This document shows positions 9,580-20,320 of a DNA stretch of 64,000 bases, piece by piece (the stretch's first letter is position 1; every line of letters begins with the position of its first letter). This DNA is from Isoperla grammatica. Lineage: Eukaryota > Arthropoda > Insecta > Plecoptera > Perlodidae. A program made the translations under genes and the position numbers. The DNA lies in assembly GCA_945910005.1 (NCBI GenBank), contig OX246746.1, positions 21,961,095-22,025,094 of the forward strand. Reading direction: 5' to 3'. The notes beneath the pieces were generated by a model. The model made no database searches and had not been told where the DNA came from. It saw only the letters and a program-made list of their open reading frames with translations.

Positions 9580-10970
9580 TTATTATTATTATTATTATTA
9601 TTATTTTATTTTCAATATGCAATACAGTCATAACAAACTACATAAAGCATATTGATGGCAACAAGAAAAGGGCCGAGCCCCATAGCACAATAAGTGTCTT
9701 GCCACCATTTACAGAGACATACTTTATACATACATTACATTGCTACAAATATAAGAACTTGCATTTTATATGAACATACCGTAACTTTTATTTACATAGT
9801 TATTCCTATTGATACTATTATTCTTACTATTACTATTGTCCGTAATTAATTAAATAAAACCTATACATACTTTGACAAAAATTCAAGGTTAATCCTACTA
9901 GATAAATTGGTTGTCAACATATGACAAATACTGAACTAAAACTAAAACTTAACAAGCATGCATATGGTACAATGATACGTATATTTAATAATATGATCTT
10001 TAAATTATACTAATAGGAAGGATGTACTCTTCCAGTAAATTAACCCTAATGAGACGCTATATCCTACACATTTTAAACAGTTCTATTAGACAAATAATAT
10101 AATACATACTTACAGGCAATATTAGCATAGCAAACGGAGAACATTTTATATATAAAAGTTAATAATGAATGACTTGAGAATGTGTTCTTGAAGAGATTTA
10201 TGATGATTATTGTTATTGTTCTTGTGGCGATAGTACTAGAGGCGTTATAATGAATGGGCTTTTGACAATCATGACCTGTTATGAGAGATGGGATATTAGT
10301 TGGTCGTATTTCAAGATAGTTTGCACAAACACTGGCTGGTTTAAATTGGCGCGATTTGACATAGGAGATACTGAATGTGAAAACATATCTTTGACTGCCT
10401 TGCCGAACCTTTCTACACTGCAGTTTGATTTTAGCGAGGCAGGCAACGCATTCCAGAGAGCAACTGATCTATTATAGAAACCAGACTGATATGCAATCGT
10501 GCGAGCAAATGGAGGAGTTAAAAATACACTGTGTTTTCGAGGTACGGATCTGAATGACAATTGGATTTTCTCTAAAGGGTTAAGGTCAATCACTTCACAA
10601 AAACACTTTTTCAAAAATATGAGATCTGTTTGGTTAAGCAGGTTTTCAACACTAGGTATTCGGCTTCTCTCTAATCTGTCATCCGCTCCACCGCAGCGAC
10701 CTCTCTGGATGAATCTAGTGGCACGATTTTGTAGGGATTCAAGCTTAGATAGATTTGATTTAGACGTTGGGTGCCACGCCGGGGTAGCCCACGTGAAGAT
10801 CGGTCTTACGAGTGTGAGGTACATAGAGCGAGCAACGCTTGGACGACAGCCGTACAGAGTCCTCGATATGAAGCCCAGTACTTTTGAAGCCTTTGCTCGA
10901 ACCACGTCCACATGTACGTTCCACTTGAGGTTGTCGGTAACTGTGAGTCTGTGTAAATCCAACCTTTTGC
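9580..10970 (-). mobile_element. 5'-truncated LINE (CR1/L2-like) inserted antisense into the 2A-bearing LINE
   Basis: On the minus strand the element runs from an RT fragment (10962 downward), through about 670 bp of 3' UTR, to AATAAA and a (TAA)n tail at 9580-9605. The tail type and truncated 5' end are the signature of target-primed reverse transcription. The host LINE reads on both sides: HRLIKWFCYRNN before the insertion and LDRRRETSDFVFL after it. A few codons of the host seem to be lost at the junction, and no clear target duplication is visible. Confidence 0.8.
10279..10962 (-). pseudogene. C-terminal part of a LINE reverse transcriptase (thumb and beyond)
   Basis: The 227-residue open frame begins in the region after the catalytic box. 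DNLKWNVHVD, KVLGFISRTL and LTLVRPIFTWATPAWHP are standard CR1/L2-type RT C-terminal words. LESLQNRATRFI and YNRSVALWNALPASL follow. The protein end is intact but the N-terminal RT and endonuclease are missing through 5' truncation. The frame is unbroken, so this copy is younger than the plus-strand LINE it interrupts. Exact clade (CR1, L2 or Rex) is not decided here. Confidence 0.8.
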
Positions 10971-11160
10971 AAACATTAGACCGTAGACGTGAAACATCTG
11001 ATTTTGTCTTTCTTCAGTGAATAGTGAAGAGTGAGGTAGACTGCATAGATCTATTGGAAGTTGGAACTAATATCATTTAACACGCCTTCAAGACGCTCAA
11101 GACACACTGGACTTCTTAATGAATCGGCTGCAAGAATAGACGTTTATAAACATTCATTTC
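10970..11160 (+). pseudogene. 2A-bearing LINE, RT C-terminal segment between two insertions
   Basis: The plus-strand translation resumes with QTLDRRRETSDFVFL and then IVKSEVDC, the expected continuation of the RT end at 9579. Stops and a frameshift occur before NESAARIDVYKHS near 11120-11158. The segment ends at the 8-bp target site TTCATTTC of element H3. Confidence 0.7.
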
Positions 11161-11799
11161 CATAGGCGTGCGCAGAGGTTAATCAATGGGGGGGCACAAT
11201 AAATTCGCAATGAAAGTACTTGGGTGTGGGGGGGATGCCCCCCACAAAAAGCTCCGTAGGAGATTTTTTAAAGATATGTATTTTTAAATGTGTTATATGC
11301 GTATTTTTAAGCTTATTAGGAGGAGTACAGGTTGTCTGTTCAATGGGTTAATTTAACATACATAATTATTTGTGGATATCAGTGATATCATTGTTACAAA
11401 GTGATGGAAGTGGTCAGTCCCACAGCCAAAATCTTGGCGGTAAGGCAACAGTTGATGTTGAGGCCGGTCAGCTGATTCCAACGTCATTCCAATCTAGGAC
11501 TTCAGGTAAGATTAGAACCATTATGTCAGGCGTCAGCATTTTTGTCGCCCATTTCGACAGGCACTATTCTGGACCTATTCTTCCCTGGGTCAAACGGGCA
11601 AGGCAGTTGGAGCAACAGTGACAGTTTGAGTAATATATTTACTATGAGGAAGGTGCTATAGGTCCTGTTTTCGTCTTTTACGATCAGCAGGCGTATACGG
11701 TATACCCTGGGCCAAATTCTATTTAAAAAAAAAGCTGATCTATCCTAATGGGGGGGCCACTGCCCCCCCTTGCCCCCCCCCCCCCTGCGCACGCCTATG
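11161..11799. mobile_element. hAT-type non-autonomous DNA transposon, 639 bp (element H3)
   Basis: The 15-bp inverted ends CATAGGCGTGCGCAG (11161-11175) and CTGCGCACGCCTATG (11785-11799) are perfect, and the 8-bp target duplication TTCATTTC is intact (11153-11160 and 11800-11807). G-runs near the left end (11189-11240) and C-runs near the right end (11750-11785) form longer subterminal complementarity. An 83-codon open stretch at 11370-11621 resembles no transposase and is probably chance. The host LINE frame continues across the duplication, which proves the boundaries. Confidence 0.92.
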
Positions 11800-11941
11800 T
11801 TCATTTCTTCCTAGAACGGTCAGACACTACAATGGAATGGAAAAGCATAGCGAGTTCAATATTGATTTATTTGGTGACAGCAAACCGATTCTCAAGAAAA
11901 AGTGTATTCTGTTCAGTCAGTCCATACACAACTTCACTTAA
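11800..11941 (+). pseudogene. 2A-bearing LINE, last part of the RT protein
   Basis: Directly after element H3 the translation reads SFLPRTVRHYNGMEKHSEF, matching the near-terminal FPRTVRDWN word of CR1/L2 RT proteins, and ends with TAA at 11939-11941. The 3' UTR and tail are not clearly delimited; AT-rich sequence with several AATAAA words follows to about 12040. Confidence 0.7.
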
Positions 11942-12408
11942 GTTAGTCAAAAATTCAATGCACTGTTATTAAACCGTGTCTTCTTCATAATAAATATTGA
12001 TAATAATTGGCTTTGATAAGAATATAGAATAAATAAATCTTGTACCTATTTGAAGGTACATATTATGTAGGATACATGGGTAGGGTACATTATAATTTGA
12101 ATGAAACGAATTGTATTATTGTCGGCTAGCATATTTTGTTTTGTGTAAGTTGCACTTGCGTTACAGCAGCAAAACGAACAAGCGCATAATAAAGTTTGAT
12201 AAATGTTTATATTTATTTTTGTCCCACTGCTAACTTGTGCTTATTGCTGCATTGTGCAGCAACGTGATTATAGTGCATTAGTTGGTTCCAATCTCCAGTG
12301 TGCTAGGCTTCTTTTCGCTGCCACAAAGCATAATAATAGGGAATAGTTTCAATGCCCCCCACTGAAAACCAGTTTTTGTAACTGAGTGTGTGCACTATAA
12401 CTACAAAC
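11942..12408. other. Probable LINE 3' UTR and AT-rich spacer
   Basis: AATAAA words occur near 11990, 12030 and 12190. A small inverted repeat GCTGCA-TTG-TGCAGC lies near 12246-12260. No coding potential is recognised. Confidence 0.3.
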
Positions 12409-12575
<167 letters not shown>

Positions 12576-12717
12576 GGGAGGGAAGTGTGAGCCATTTTTA
12601 ATCAATCGATGTGCGAGTGTATCTGTTTGTTGTTGGCCCCTACAACCAGCTGGCCGTATAGACATGTTGCCACGGCCACAAATATAAAGAAGTTAACGTA
12701 AACAAAACACTGTATGG
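12576..12717. other. Unique flank between the microsatellite and the jockey-like LINE
   Basis: The sequence has mixed composition and no gene is recognised. Its last 11 bases (ACACTGTATGG, 12707-12717) are the left target duplication of the next element. This stretch was contiguous with 14094 onward before that insertion and may belong to the 5' flank of the candidate exon at 14240. Confidence 0.4.
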
Positions 12718-14082
12718 ACGGGGGGGATCCACCTCCTCCGCGCGGCCCATCGGGGCTGGGGTGCCCCAGGGCTCCGTTCTGGCGCCCTTCTACTTCAATG
12801 TCTACACTCATGATTTCCCGCCACCTCCCCCTGGTGTCACCTACTTCTTCTTCGCGGATGACGTCTCGGCGGTAGCCACCGCCTCCCTTCCCGAAGTGGC
12901 CGTTGCGCGTGGTCAAGCTGCTCTCGACGGCGCCGCGGACTGGTACACCTTGTGGCGCATGGGCCTCAACGCCTCCAAGACGTGCGCTACCCTATTCCAC
13001 CGCTCCCATGGGCCGGAGCCGGCACCATTCCGCCTCCACGGCGAGGACGTCATCTGGTCCAGCGTCTCCAAGTGCCTCGGTGTCCTGCTCGATCGCCGCC
13101 TCACCTTCGGGCCGCACGTCGCCGCCGCCGTTGCCAAGGGGACGGGCAAGTTGGCCTCCCTGTATCCGCTCCTACGTAGCGCCTCGATGTCACCGGCGAC
13201 GAAGCTGCGACTGTACACGTCCGTTGTGCGGCCTGCGCTTAGTTACGCTGCCCCCGTGTGGTCCTCTTGTGCGGAGTCGCACATCCGACGGCTGCAAGTA
13301 CTCCAAAACAAGGTACTCCGCCTTGTTGCGGAGGTCCCGAGGTCCACTCGAATGGCCGACGTACACAACGACCTGGGCGTCCCCTTGGTGGGCGACTACC
13401 TCGCCGCACTCGCGTCCTCCTTCTTCACTCGCACCGCCGATAGTGGCAACCCTCTAATTCGCGCCCTCGCTGCGGCGTCTGCTCCGCCTCACGCCCCGCG
13501 CCGGCCCGACTACCCGCATCCAATCGAGCCACCCGCGAAGAGGGCGCGGGTGCGTGCTGCCTCTCCGCTGCCGCCGACCACGGGACCCCGGGATATCCCG
13601 CCACCCGCCGTCGCCACGTCTCCTCTGCCGGGGGCGCCCGCCCCGCCACGGGTCCCCTGTGCCTCTTCGTCGGTTCCGCCGCGCGTTTAAGGCCGCGACC
13701 GGCGTCCCCCATCCGCGTCGGCGCGGACATTGCCATTAATTTCCTGTGACTAGCTGCTAGCTACGGTACACTCATATCTATCTATCTCCATGTGCGCGTG
13801 TGCGTTCGTGTGACTTGAAGCCAGCGCCAAAAGTGCGCCTCGCTCGTTGACTCTTGGCGCGCGCCCGGTGGCCAGTGTGCGAACTAACCGACCGTCCTGC
13901 GGTCTTGTCAGTCGCCTCGTATTTTCGCAACTCCTAGTTGCATTCGCCCTATTAGCCGCTTCTAATACCACTCGCAATTTTGGTTGGATTATTGGCACAT
14001 CGTGTCAGGCACCGACGCCTTCAAGGGGGTGCGCCTCAGATCGCACGCAAACCCCCCACCTAGATGCTTTGTATTGTATTGT
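12718..14082 (+). mobile_element. 5'-truncated jockey-like LINE, GC-rich, with 11-bp target duplication
   Basis: The element is flanked by ACACTGTATGG at 12707-12717 and 14083-14093. It begins inside the RT domain and ends with TTTGTATTGTATTGT, a short pentameric (TTGTA) tail. The coding part is far more GC-rich than its neighbours, which suggests a family with its own codon bias or a recent arrival. About 390 bp of 3' UTR follow the protein. Confidence 0.85.
12725..13690 (+). pseudogene. Partial reverse transcriptase (palm to C-terminus) of a jockey-like LINE
   Basis: The open frame runs uninterrupted into a TAA stop after codon 13690 minus 3. It opens within GAGVPQGSVLAP, the RT motif before the catalytic box. 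FFFADDVSAV carries the FADD catalytic pair near 12851-12862. SVSKCLGVLLDRRLTF, LYTSVVRPALSYAAPVW and LQVLQNKVLRLV are the usual jockey/I-type thumb words. The last ~60 residues are Pro/Arg-rich. The N-terminal endonuclease and the start of RT are absent through 5' truncation, so no natural start codon exists and the fragment is not functional. The lack of stops over more than 300 codons indicates a young insertion. Confidence 0.85.
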
Positions 14083-14093
14083 ACACTGTATGG

Positions 14094-14239
14094 TTACCCC
14101 ACCGCCGCGGATTTCATTGTTGTATGTCAAACGAATTCGCGCTTCTTCTGTGCGTTCAATCGTGGTTTTCCTAATGTTTGATTGTAGGTCCATGCCTACT
14201 TGTATTACCACAGTATCTGCAAAAACAAATGTTTAAAAT
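14094..14239 (+). other. Possible 5' flank or leader of the candidate exon
   Basis: The composition becomes mixed after the LINE ends. An in-frame TAA at 14234-14236 precedes the ATG at 14240. No TATA box or initiator can be assigned with confidence. Confidence 0.25.
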
Positions 14240-14323
14240 ATGTTTGCAATTGTATCGATAGCCCCAGAGGAAGATGTTAGACCCATTGCAAGAGAATTGA
14301 TACGAGCTTTAATGGGTGCAGAG
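14240..14323 (+). CDS. Candidate 28-codon first coding exon of an unidentified gene
   Basis: ATG at 14240 opens a frame reading MFAIVSIAPEEDVRPIARE and then LIRALMGAE. It ends exactly at a strong 5' splice site GAG|GTAAGTA (14324). The peptide is a plausible amphipathic helix and differs from the surrounding low-complexity DNA. I do not recognise the family. No downstream exon is identified before the satellite begins at 16069, so the gene would have to splice past or within the next 1.7 kb, or the call is wrong. Evidence is limited to the ATG, the open frame and the donor consensus. Confidence 0.3.
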
Positions 14324-14582
14324 GTAAGTATCCTAGGCCTACCAGGCCTAGGGTAGGCTAGGGCATGCCCAGTTATTTGCTTTAATTTCAGGATGTTTAA
14401 CTCATATTTACTTAATTGATAAGGATATCCCCAGGTTGCTCAAACACTCTCTGGATGATAACTAGGCCTAGGCCTCGGTCTAGGCCTCGGCCCTACATTG
14501 TTTTATGTAAACGCCCTCCAGAGCCTCCACATTTAAATGCTTAGATCTAGACGACCTAGGCCCTAGGCTTTCTAGAACTAGA

Positions 14583-14617
14583 CCATTGGGTTTGAAGCTC
14601 TACCTCAAACCCAATGG
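14583..14617. repeat. Perfect 13-bp hairpin
   Basis: CCATTGGGTTTGA (14583-14595) is followed by a 9-base loop and its exact complement TCAAACCCAATGG (14605-14617). No T-run or gene end accompanies it, so a terminator role is not implied. Confidence 0.9.
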
Positions 14618-14669
14618 CTAGGCCTAGGCTTAGGCTAGGCCTACGTACCATGTCAAACACTAGGCCTAG

Positions 14670-14917
14670 GTTTATCAAGCGAACTGGGTTCGGACTGACT
14701 TCAGTACGCACTGAGTTCGGAACCCTTTTAGCAAGCGTACTTCAATCCGGACTCGTCCTATTAAACTCTATCCCTACTCCTATTAAACCGGGCTAGGCCT
14801 AGATCGGCTTCTTAACAGAACTGAAATAAGCTCGAGCTGAGGTGTTTATCAGTCAAACTCGGTGCGCACTAAACTCGGCTCGCACCACGAAGTGCGAGCT
14901 CAGTCCGCTTGATAAAC
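14670..14917. mobile_element. Possible 248-bp fold-back or miniature DNA element
   Basis: The ends GTTTATCAAGCG (14670-14681) and CGCTTGATAAAC (14906-14917) are perfect inverted repeats of 12 bp, and similarity continues inward imperfectly (ACTGGGTTCGGACT against the complement of AGTGCGAGCTCAGT). A second hairpin, CTCGCAC and GTGCGAG, lies near the right end. No clear target duplication is visible, so the element class is open. Confidence 0.5.
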
Positions 14918-14985
14918 GTAGTAACAGTGGGATTTATTGCCCATGCCTTATGCTAGGCATAGGCTAGGCCTAGGCCTAGTAATCC

Positions 14986-16068
14986 CATTGTTTCGTCATG
15001 ATAGGTGTTTTATTCACGAATAGGCGTAGACCTGGTTAATCGGGGTCATTTTGATGCACCCTTGTGTCTTATGAAGGCATAGGTTTAAAACAGTTTTTTT
15101 TTCGGTACAATGTTTTTAAATCTGAGGAAGGTCCAAAGTTATCGTATCACATTGGGTTGTGGCAAGAGGAGGCTAGGCAGAAACACAATGTTCATACACT
15201 TCTGATAATTTCGTACTGTAAGTTAATTTATTTTAATTACTTTTGAAATCTACCTAATTTACAGTAGGGCCTATGTTTTTTTTACAACCAGTACATTTTT
15301 ATTTAGCAGAAGCTATTTTCACAAGTACATAAACCAGTACAGTAACATCACAAGTATAATGTACAAAAATAATAATAATGTATAATACTACATTAGGCCT
15401 ACTGTACAACATTACTGTAGCACCACGACAATCACTACGTATATCACAGGAGCAAGTTCGAATTAGATAAGCTCGCACGACGATAGGCCGAACCGTATAT
15501 CAATACCTTTAATATCCGGCTAACTATAGCCGCACTAAAAACTAGACTCACCGCCTGCTACGTTGTGACTATTTCCAAGAGCAACCACCTTTGACCAGCG
15601 GTGCTACACACGCCCCCTAACCTACACGCCTAGTGCTAGTTGTTTGCTGCAACTGGATTCGTCGATCTGCGATTATCACGTTGCAGTGAAACCAAGCTAC
15701 GCGTATATCAAGCACAGCTGGCTCGATTTGACCGAGCTGGCCCGCTTTGTTGGTCCGGTGAAATCTACTGCGCATTTAGGTGTATGTCAAAGATTTCTAG
15801 TTTGCATTGGACTAAGTTAGGTCGGACTAGCGCCTGTGGTATATGTAATGAATAACTAAAACATTACAAGTTAATAAACCTGCCAACTTTATCCACACAT
15901 TACTGTAGCACCACAAGTACAACACACACAAATATGATAGCAAATTACAGAGTAGCACCACAACTTAGTAATTGATACGTCATTAAAACTAAGACATTAC
16001 AAATGAATGTCTTGGTGATACAAAAACTGACAGAGATTGCTTGATTTTATACTTCATAGTGTTTTAGA
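14986..16068. other. Unannotated spacer before the satellite
   Basis: The sequence is AT-rich with a few TAGGCCTA words and the word TTACTGTAGCACCAC at about 15412 and 15900, hinting at a small dispersed repeat. Short open stretches (15064-15246, 15640-15855) have no recognisable features. No RNA gene is recognised. Confidence 0.4.
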
Positions 16069-17300
16069 TGTGAGAGCAACACGTAGCAGATGGTTGCTAA
16101 ACAACATAGTATTAGATGGTTGCTATGCAACACGTAGCAGATAGTTGAAATACGACATGGTATAAGATGGTTGCTATGCAAAACGTAGCAGATAGTTGCT
16201 TAACGACATGTATAAGATGGTTGCTATGCAGCACGTAGCAGATAGTTGCTATAAGACATGGTATTAGATGGTTGCAATGAGACACGAAGCAGATGGTTGC
16301 TATACAACATGGTACCTATACGATGGTTTCTATGTGACATGGTATTAGATGGTTGCTATGCAACACGTAGCAGATGGTTGCATTACGACATGGTATAAGA
16401 TGGTTTCTATGCGACATGGTATAAGATGGTTGCTATGCAACACGTAGTTGATGATTGCTTTACAACATGGCAACACGTAGCAGATGGTTGTTATGCATCA
16501 CGTAGCAGATGGTTGCTATACAACATGGTATTAGATGGTTTCTATGCGACATGAAGCAGATAGTTGCTATACAACATGATATAAGATGGTTGCTATGCAA
16601 CACGTAGCAGCTAGTTGCTATACAACATGGTATAAGATGGTTTCTATGCGACAAGTAGCAGATAGTTTCTTAACAACATGGTATTAGATGGTTGCTATGC
16701 AACACGTAGCAGATAGTTGCTATTCAACATGGTATTAGATAGTTTTTATGCGACATGTAGCAAATAGTTGCTATACAACATGGTATTAGATGGTTTCTTT
16801 GCAACATGTAGCAAATAGTTGCTATACCACATGGTATACGATGGTTTCTATGCGACATGGTATTAGATAAATGCTATGCAACACGGAGCAGATGGTTGCT
16901 ATACAACATGCTATTAGATGGTTGCTATCCGACATGGTATTAGATGGTTGCTATGCAACACGTAGCAGATGGTTGCTATACGACATGGTATTAGATGGTT
17001 TCTATGGGACATGGTATTAGATGGTTGCTTGCATAACGTAGCAGATGGTTGCTATACAACATAGTATTAGATGGTTTCTATGCAACATGTAGCAAATAGT
17101 TGCTATACCACATGGTATACAATGGTTTCTATGCGACATGGTATTAGATAAATGCTATGCAACACGGAGCAGATGGTTGCTATACAACATGCTATTAGAT
17201 GGTTGCTATCCGACATGGTATTAGGTGGTTGCTATGCAACACGTAGCAGATGGTTGCTATACGACATGGTATTAGATGGTTTCTATGGGACATGGTATTA
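16069..17300. repeat. Degenerate left edge of the satellite
   Basis: Monomers here are more diverged, with many TTTCTATGCGACATGG forms and missing halves, and the A/B alternation is often lost. An internal duplication with 281-bp offset (5.5 dimers) is visible: the word GATAAATGCTATGCAACACGG occurs at 16866 and 17147. Loss of homogenisation at array borders is the expected reason. Confidence 0.8.
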
Positions 17301-20300
17301 GATGGTTGCTTGCATAACGTAGCAGATGGTTGCTATACAACATAGTATTAGATGGTTTCTATGCGACATGTAGCAGATAGTTGCTATGCAACATGGAATA
17401 AGATGGTTGCTATGCAACACGTAGCAGATTGTTGCTATAAGACATGGTATTTGATGGTTTCTATGTGACACGTAGCAGAAAGTTGCTTTTCGGAATGGTA
17501 TTAGATGGTTGCTATGCAACATGGTATTAGATGGTTGCTATGCGACACGTAGCAGATGGTTGCTATACAACATGGTATTAGATGGTTGCTATGCAACACG
17601 TAGCAGATAGTTGCTATACAACATGGTATTAGATGGTTGCTATGCAACACGTAGCAGATAGTTGCTAAACAACATGGTATTAGATGGTTGCTATGCGACA
17701 CGTAGCAGATGGTTGCTATACAACATGGTATTAGATGGTTGCTATGCAACACGTAGCAGATAGTTGCTATACAATTATGGTTTAAGATGGTTGCTATGCA
17801 ACACGTAGCAGATAGTTGCTATACTACATGGTATAAGATGGTTGCTATGCAACACGTAGCAGATAGTTGCTTAACAACATGGTATAAGATGGTTGCTATA
17901 CAACATGGTTTAAGATGGTTGCTATGCCACACGTAGCAGATAGTTGCTAAACAACATGGTATTAGTTGGTTGCTATGCAACACGTAGCAGATAGTTGCTA
18001 TACAACATGATATTAGATGGTTGCTATGCGACACGTAGCAGATGGTTGCTATACAACATGGTATTAGATGGTTGCTATGCAACACGTAGAAGATAGTTGC
18101 TATACATTATGGTTTAAGATGGTTGCTATGCAACACGTAGCAGATAGTTGCTATAGAATATGGTATAAGATGGTTGCTAAGCAACACGTGGCAAAAAGCT
18201 GCTATACAACATGGTATTAGATAGTTGCTATGCAACACGTAGCAGATAGTTGCTATACAACAAAGTATAAGATGGTTGATATACAACATGGTATAAGATG
18301 GTTGCTATGCAACACGTAGCAGATAGTTGCTATACAACATGGTATTAGATGGTTGCTATGCAACACGTAGCAGATAGTTGCTATACAACATGGTATTAGA
18401 TGGTTGCTATGTAACACGTAGCAGATAGTTGCTTTCCAACATGGTAATAGATGGTTGCCATGCAACACGTAGCAGATAGTTGCTATACAACATGGAATAA
18501 GCTGCTTGCTATGCAACACGTAGCGGATAGTTGCTATAAACATGGTATTAGATGGTTGCTATGCAACACGTAGCAGATAGTTGCTATACAACATGGTATT
18601 AGATGGTTGCTATGCAACACGTAACAGATGGTTGCTATACGACATGGTATTAGATGGTTGCTATGCGACACGTAGCAGATGGTTGCTATACAACATGGTA
18701 TAAGATGGTTGCTATGCAACACGTAGCAGATAGTTGCTATACATTATGGTTTAAGATGGTTGCTATGCAACACGTAGCAGATAGTTGCTATACAACATGG
18801 TATAAGATGGTTGCTATGCAACACGTAGCAAATAGTTGCTATACAACATGGTATTAGATGGTTGCTATGCAACACGTAGCAGATAGTTGCTTTACAACAT
18901 GGTATAAGATGGTTGCTATACAACATGGTTTAAGATGGTTGCTATGCACACGTAGCAGATAGTTGCTATACAACATGGTATTAGATGGTTGCTATGCAAC
19001 ACGTAGCAGATAGTTGCTATACAACATGGTATAAGATAGTTGCTATGCAACACGTAGCAGATAGTTGCTAAACAACATGGTATTAGATGGTTGCTATGCA
19101 ACACGTAGCAGATAGTTGCTATACAACATGTATTAGATGGTTGCTATGCAACACGTAGCAGATAGTTGCTTTACAACATGGTATAAGATGGTTGCTATAC
19201 AACATGGTTTACAATGGTTGCTATGCCACACGTAGCAGATAGTTGCTAAACAACATGGTATTAGATGGTTGCTATGCAACACGTAGCAGATAGTTGCTAT
19301 ACAACATGATATTAGATGGTTGCTTTGCGACACGTAGCAGATGGTTGCTATACAACATGGTATAAGATGGTTGCTATGCAACACGTAGCAGATAGTTGCT
19401 ATACATTATGGTTTAAGATGGTTGTTATGCAACACGTAGCAGATAGTTGCTATAGAATATGGTATAAGATGGTTGCTATGTCACACGTAGCAGATAGTTG
19501 CTATACAACATGGTATTAGATGGTTGCTATGCAACACGTAGCAGATAGTTGCTATACAACAAAGTATAAGATGGTTGATATACAACATGGTATAAGATGG
19601 TTGCTATGCAACACGTAGCAGATAGTTGCTATACAACATGGTATTAGATGGTTGCTATGTAACACGTAGCAGATAGTTGCTTTCCAACATGGTAATAGAT
19701 GGTTGCCATGCAACACGTAGCAGATAGTTGCTATACAACATGGAGTAAGCTGCTTGCTATGCAACACGTAGCAGATAGTTGCTATAAACATGGTATTAGA
19801 TGGTTGCTATGCAACACGTAGCAGATAGTTGCTATACAACATGGTTAGATGGTTGCTATGCAACACGTAACAGATGGTTGCTATACGACATGGTATTAGA
19901 TGGTTGCTATGCGACACGGTATTAGATGGTTGCTATGCAACACGTAGCAGATAGTTGCTATACATTATGGTTTAAGATGGTTGCTATGCAACACGTAGCA
20001 GATAGTTGCTAAACAACATGGTATAAGATGGTTGCTATGCAACACGTAGCAAATAGTTGCTATACAACATGGTATTAGATGGTTGCTATGCAACACGTAG
20101 CAGATAGTTGCTTTACAACATGGTATAAGATGGTTGGTATACAACATGATTTAAGATGGTTGCTATGCCCACGTAGCAGATAGTTGCTATACAACATGGT
20201 ATTAGATGGTTGCTATGCAACACGTAGCAGATAGTTGCTATACAACATGGTATTAGATGGCTGCTATGCAACACGTAGCAGATAGTTGCTATACAACATG

Positions 20301-20320
20301 GTATAAGATGGTTGCTATGC
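17301..20320. repeat. Satellite spacer block S, first copy
   Basis: This block of dimers lacks the 2,251-bp periodicity. Its variant pattern recurs 11,468 bp downstream (28.7-30.4 kb) and, after a 26-bp change, 11,442 bp downstream (30.5-31.8 kb). It recurs again 15,345 bp beyond that (44-47.1 kb). It ends at the unusual junction AACCTGAGCA (20321). Confidence 0.8.

Larger units (their letters stand above)
14330..14985. repeat. TAGGCCTA-rich low-complexity region
   Basis: Words built from TAGGCCTAGG recur irregularly through this interval (for example 14334-14364, 14461-14495, 14622-14645, 14660-14672, 14950-14980). The palindromic word makes the region self-complementary at many places. It is not a regular tandem array. 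Isolated copies continue to about 15400. Confidence 0.7.

Noticed and set aside
12602..13736. Other frames overlapping the GC-rich RT fragment
   Set aside because: They are high-GC shadows. Only the frame with PQGS and FADD matches a known protein.
13750..14236. Several overlapping open frames on both strands
   Set aside because: Most lie in the 3' UTR of the jockey-like LINE or cross its target-site border, and none has a recognisable domain.
15640..15855. 71-codon open frame before the satellite
   Set aside because: It has no recognisable motif, and a chance open frame of this length is expected.
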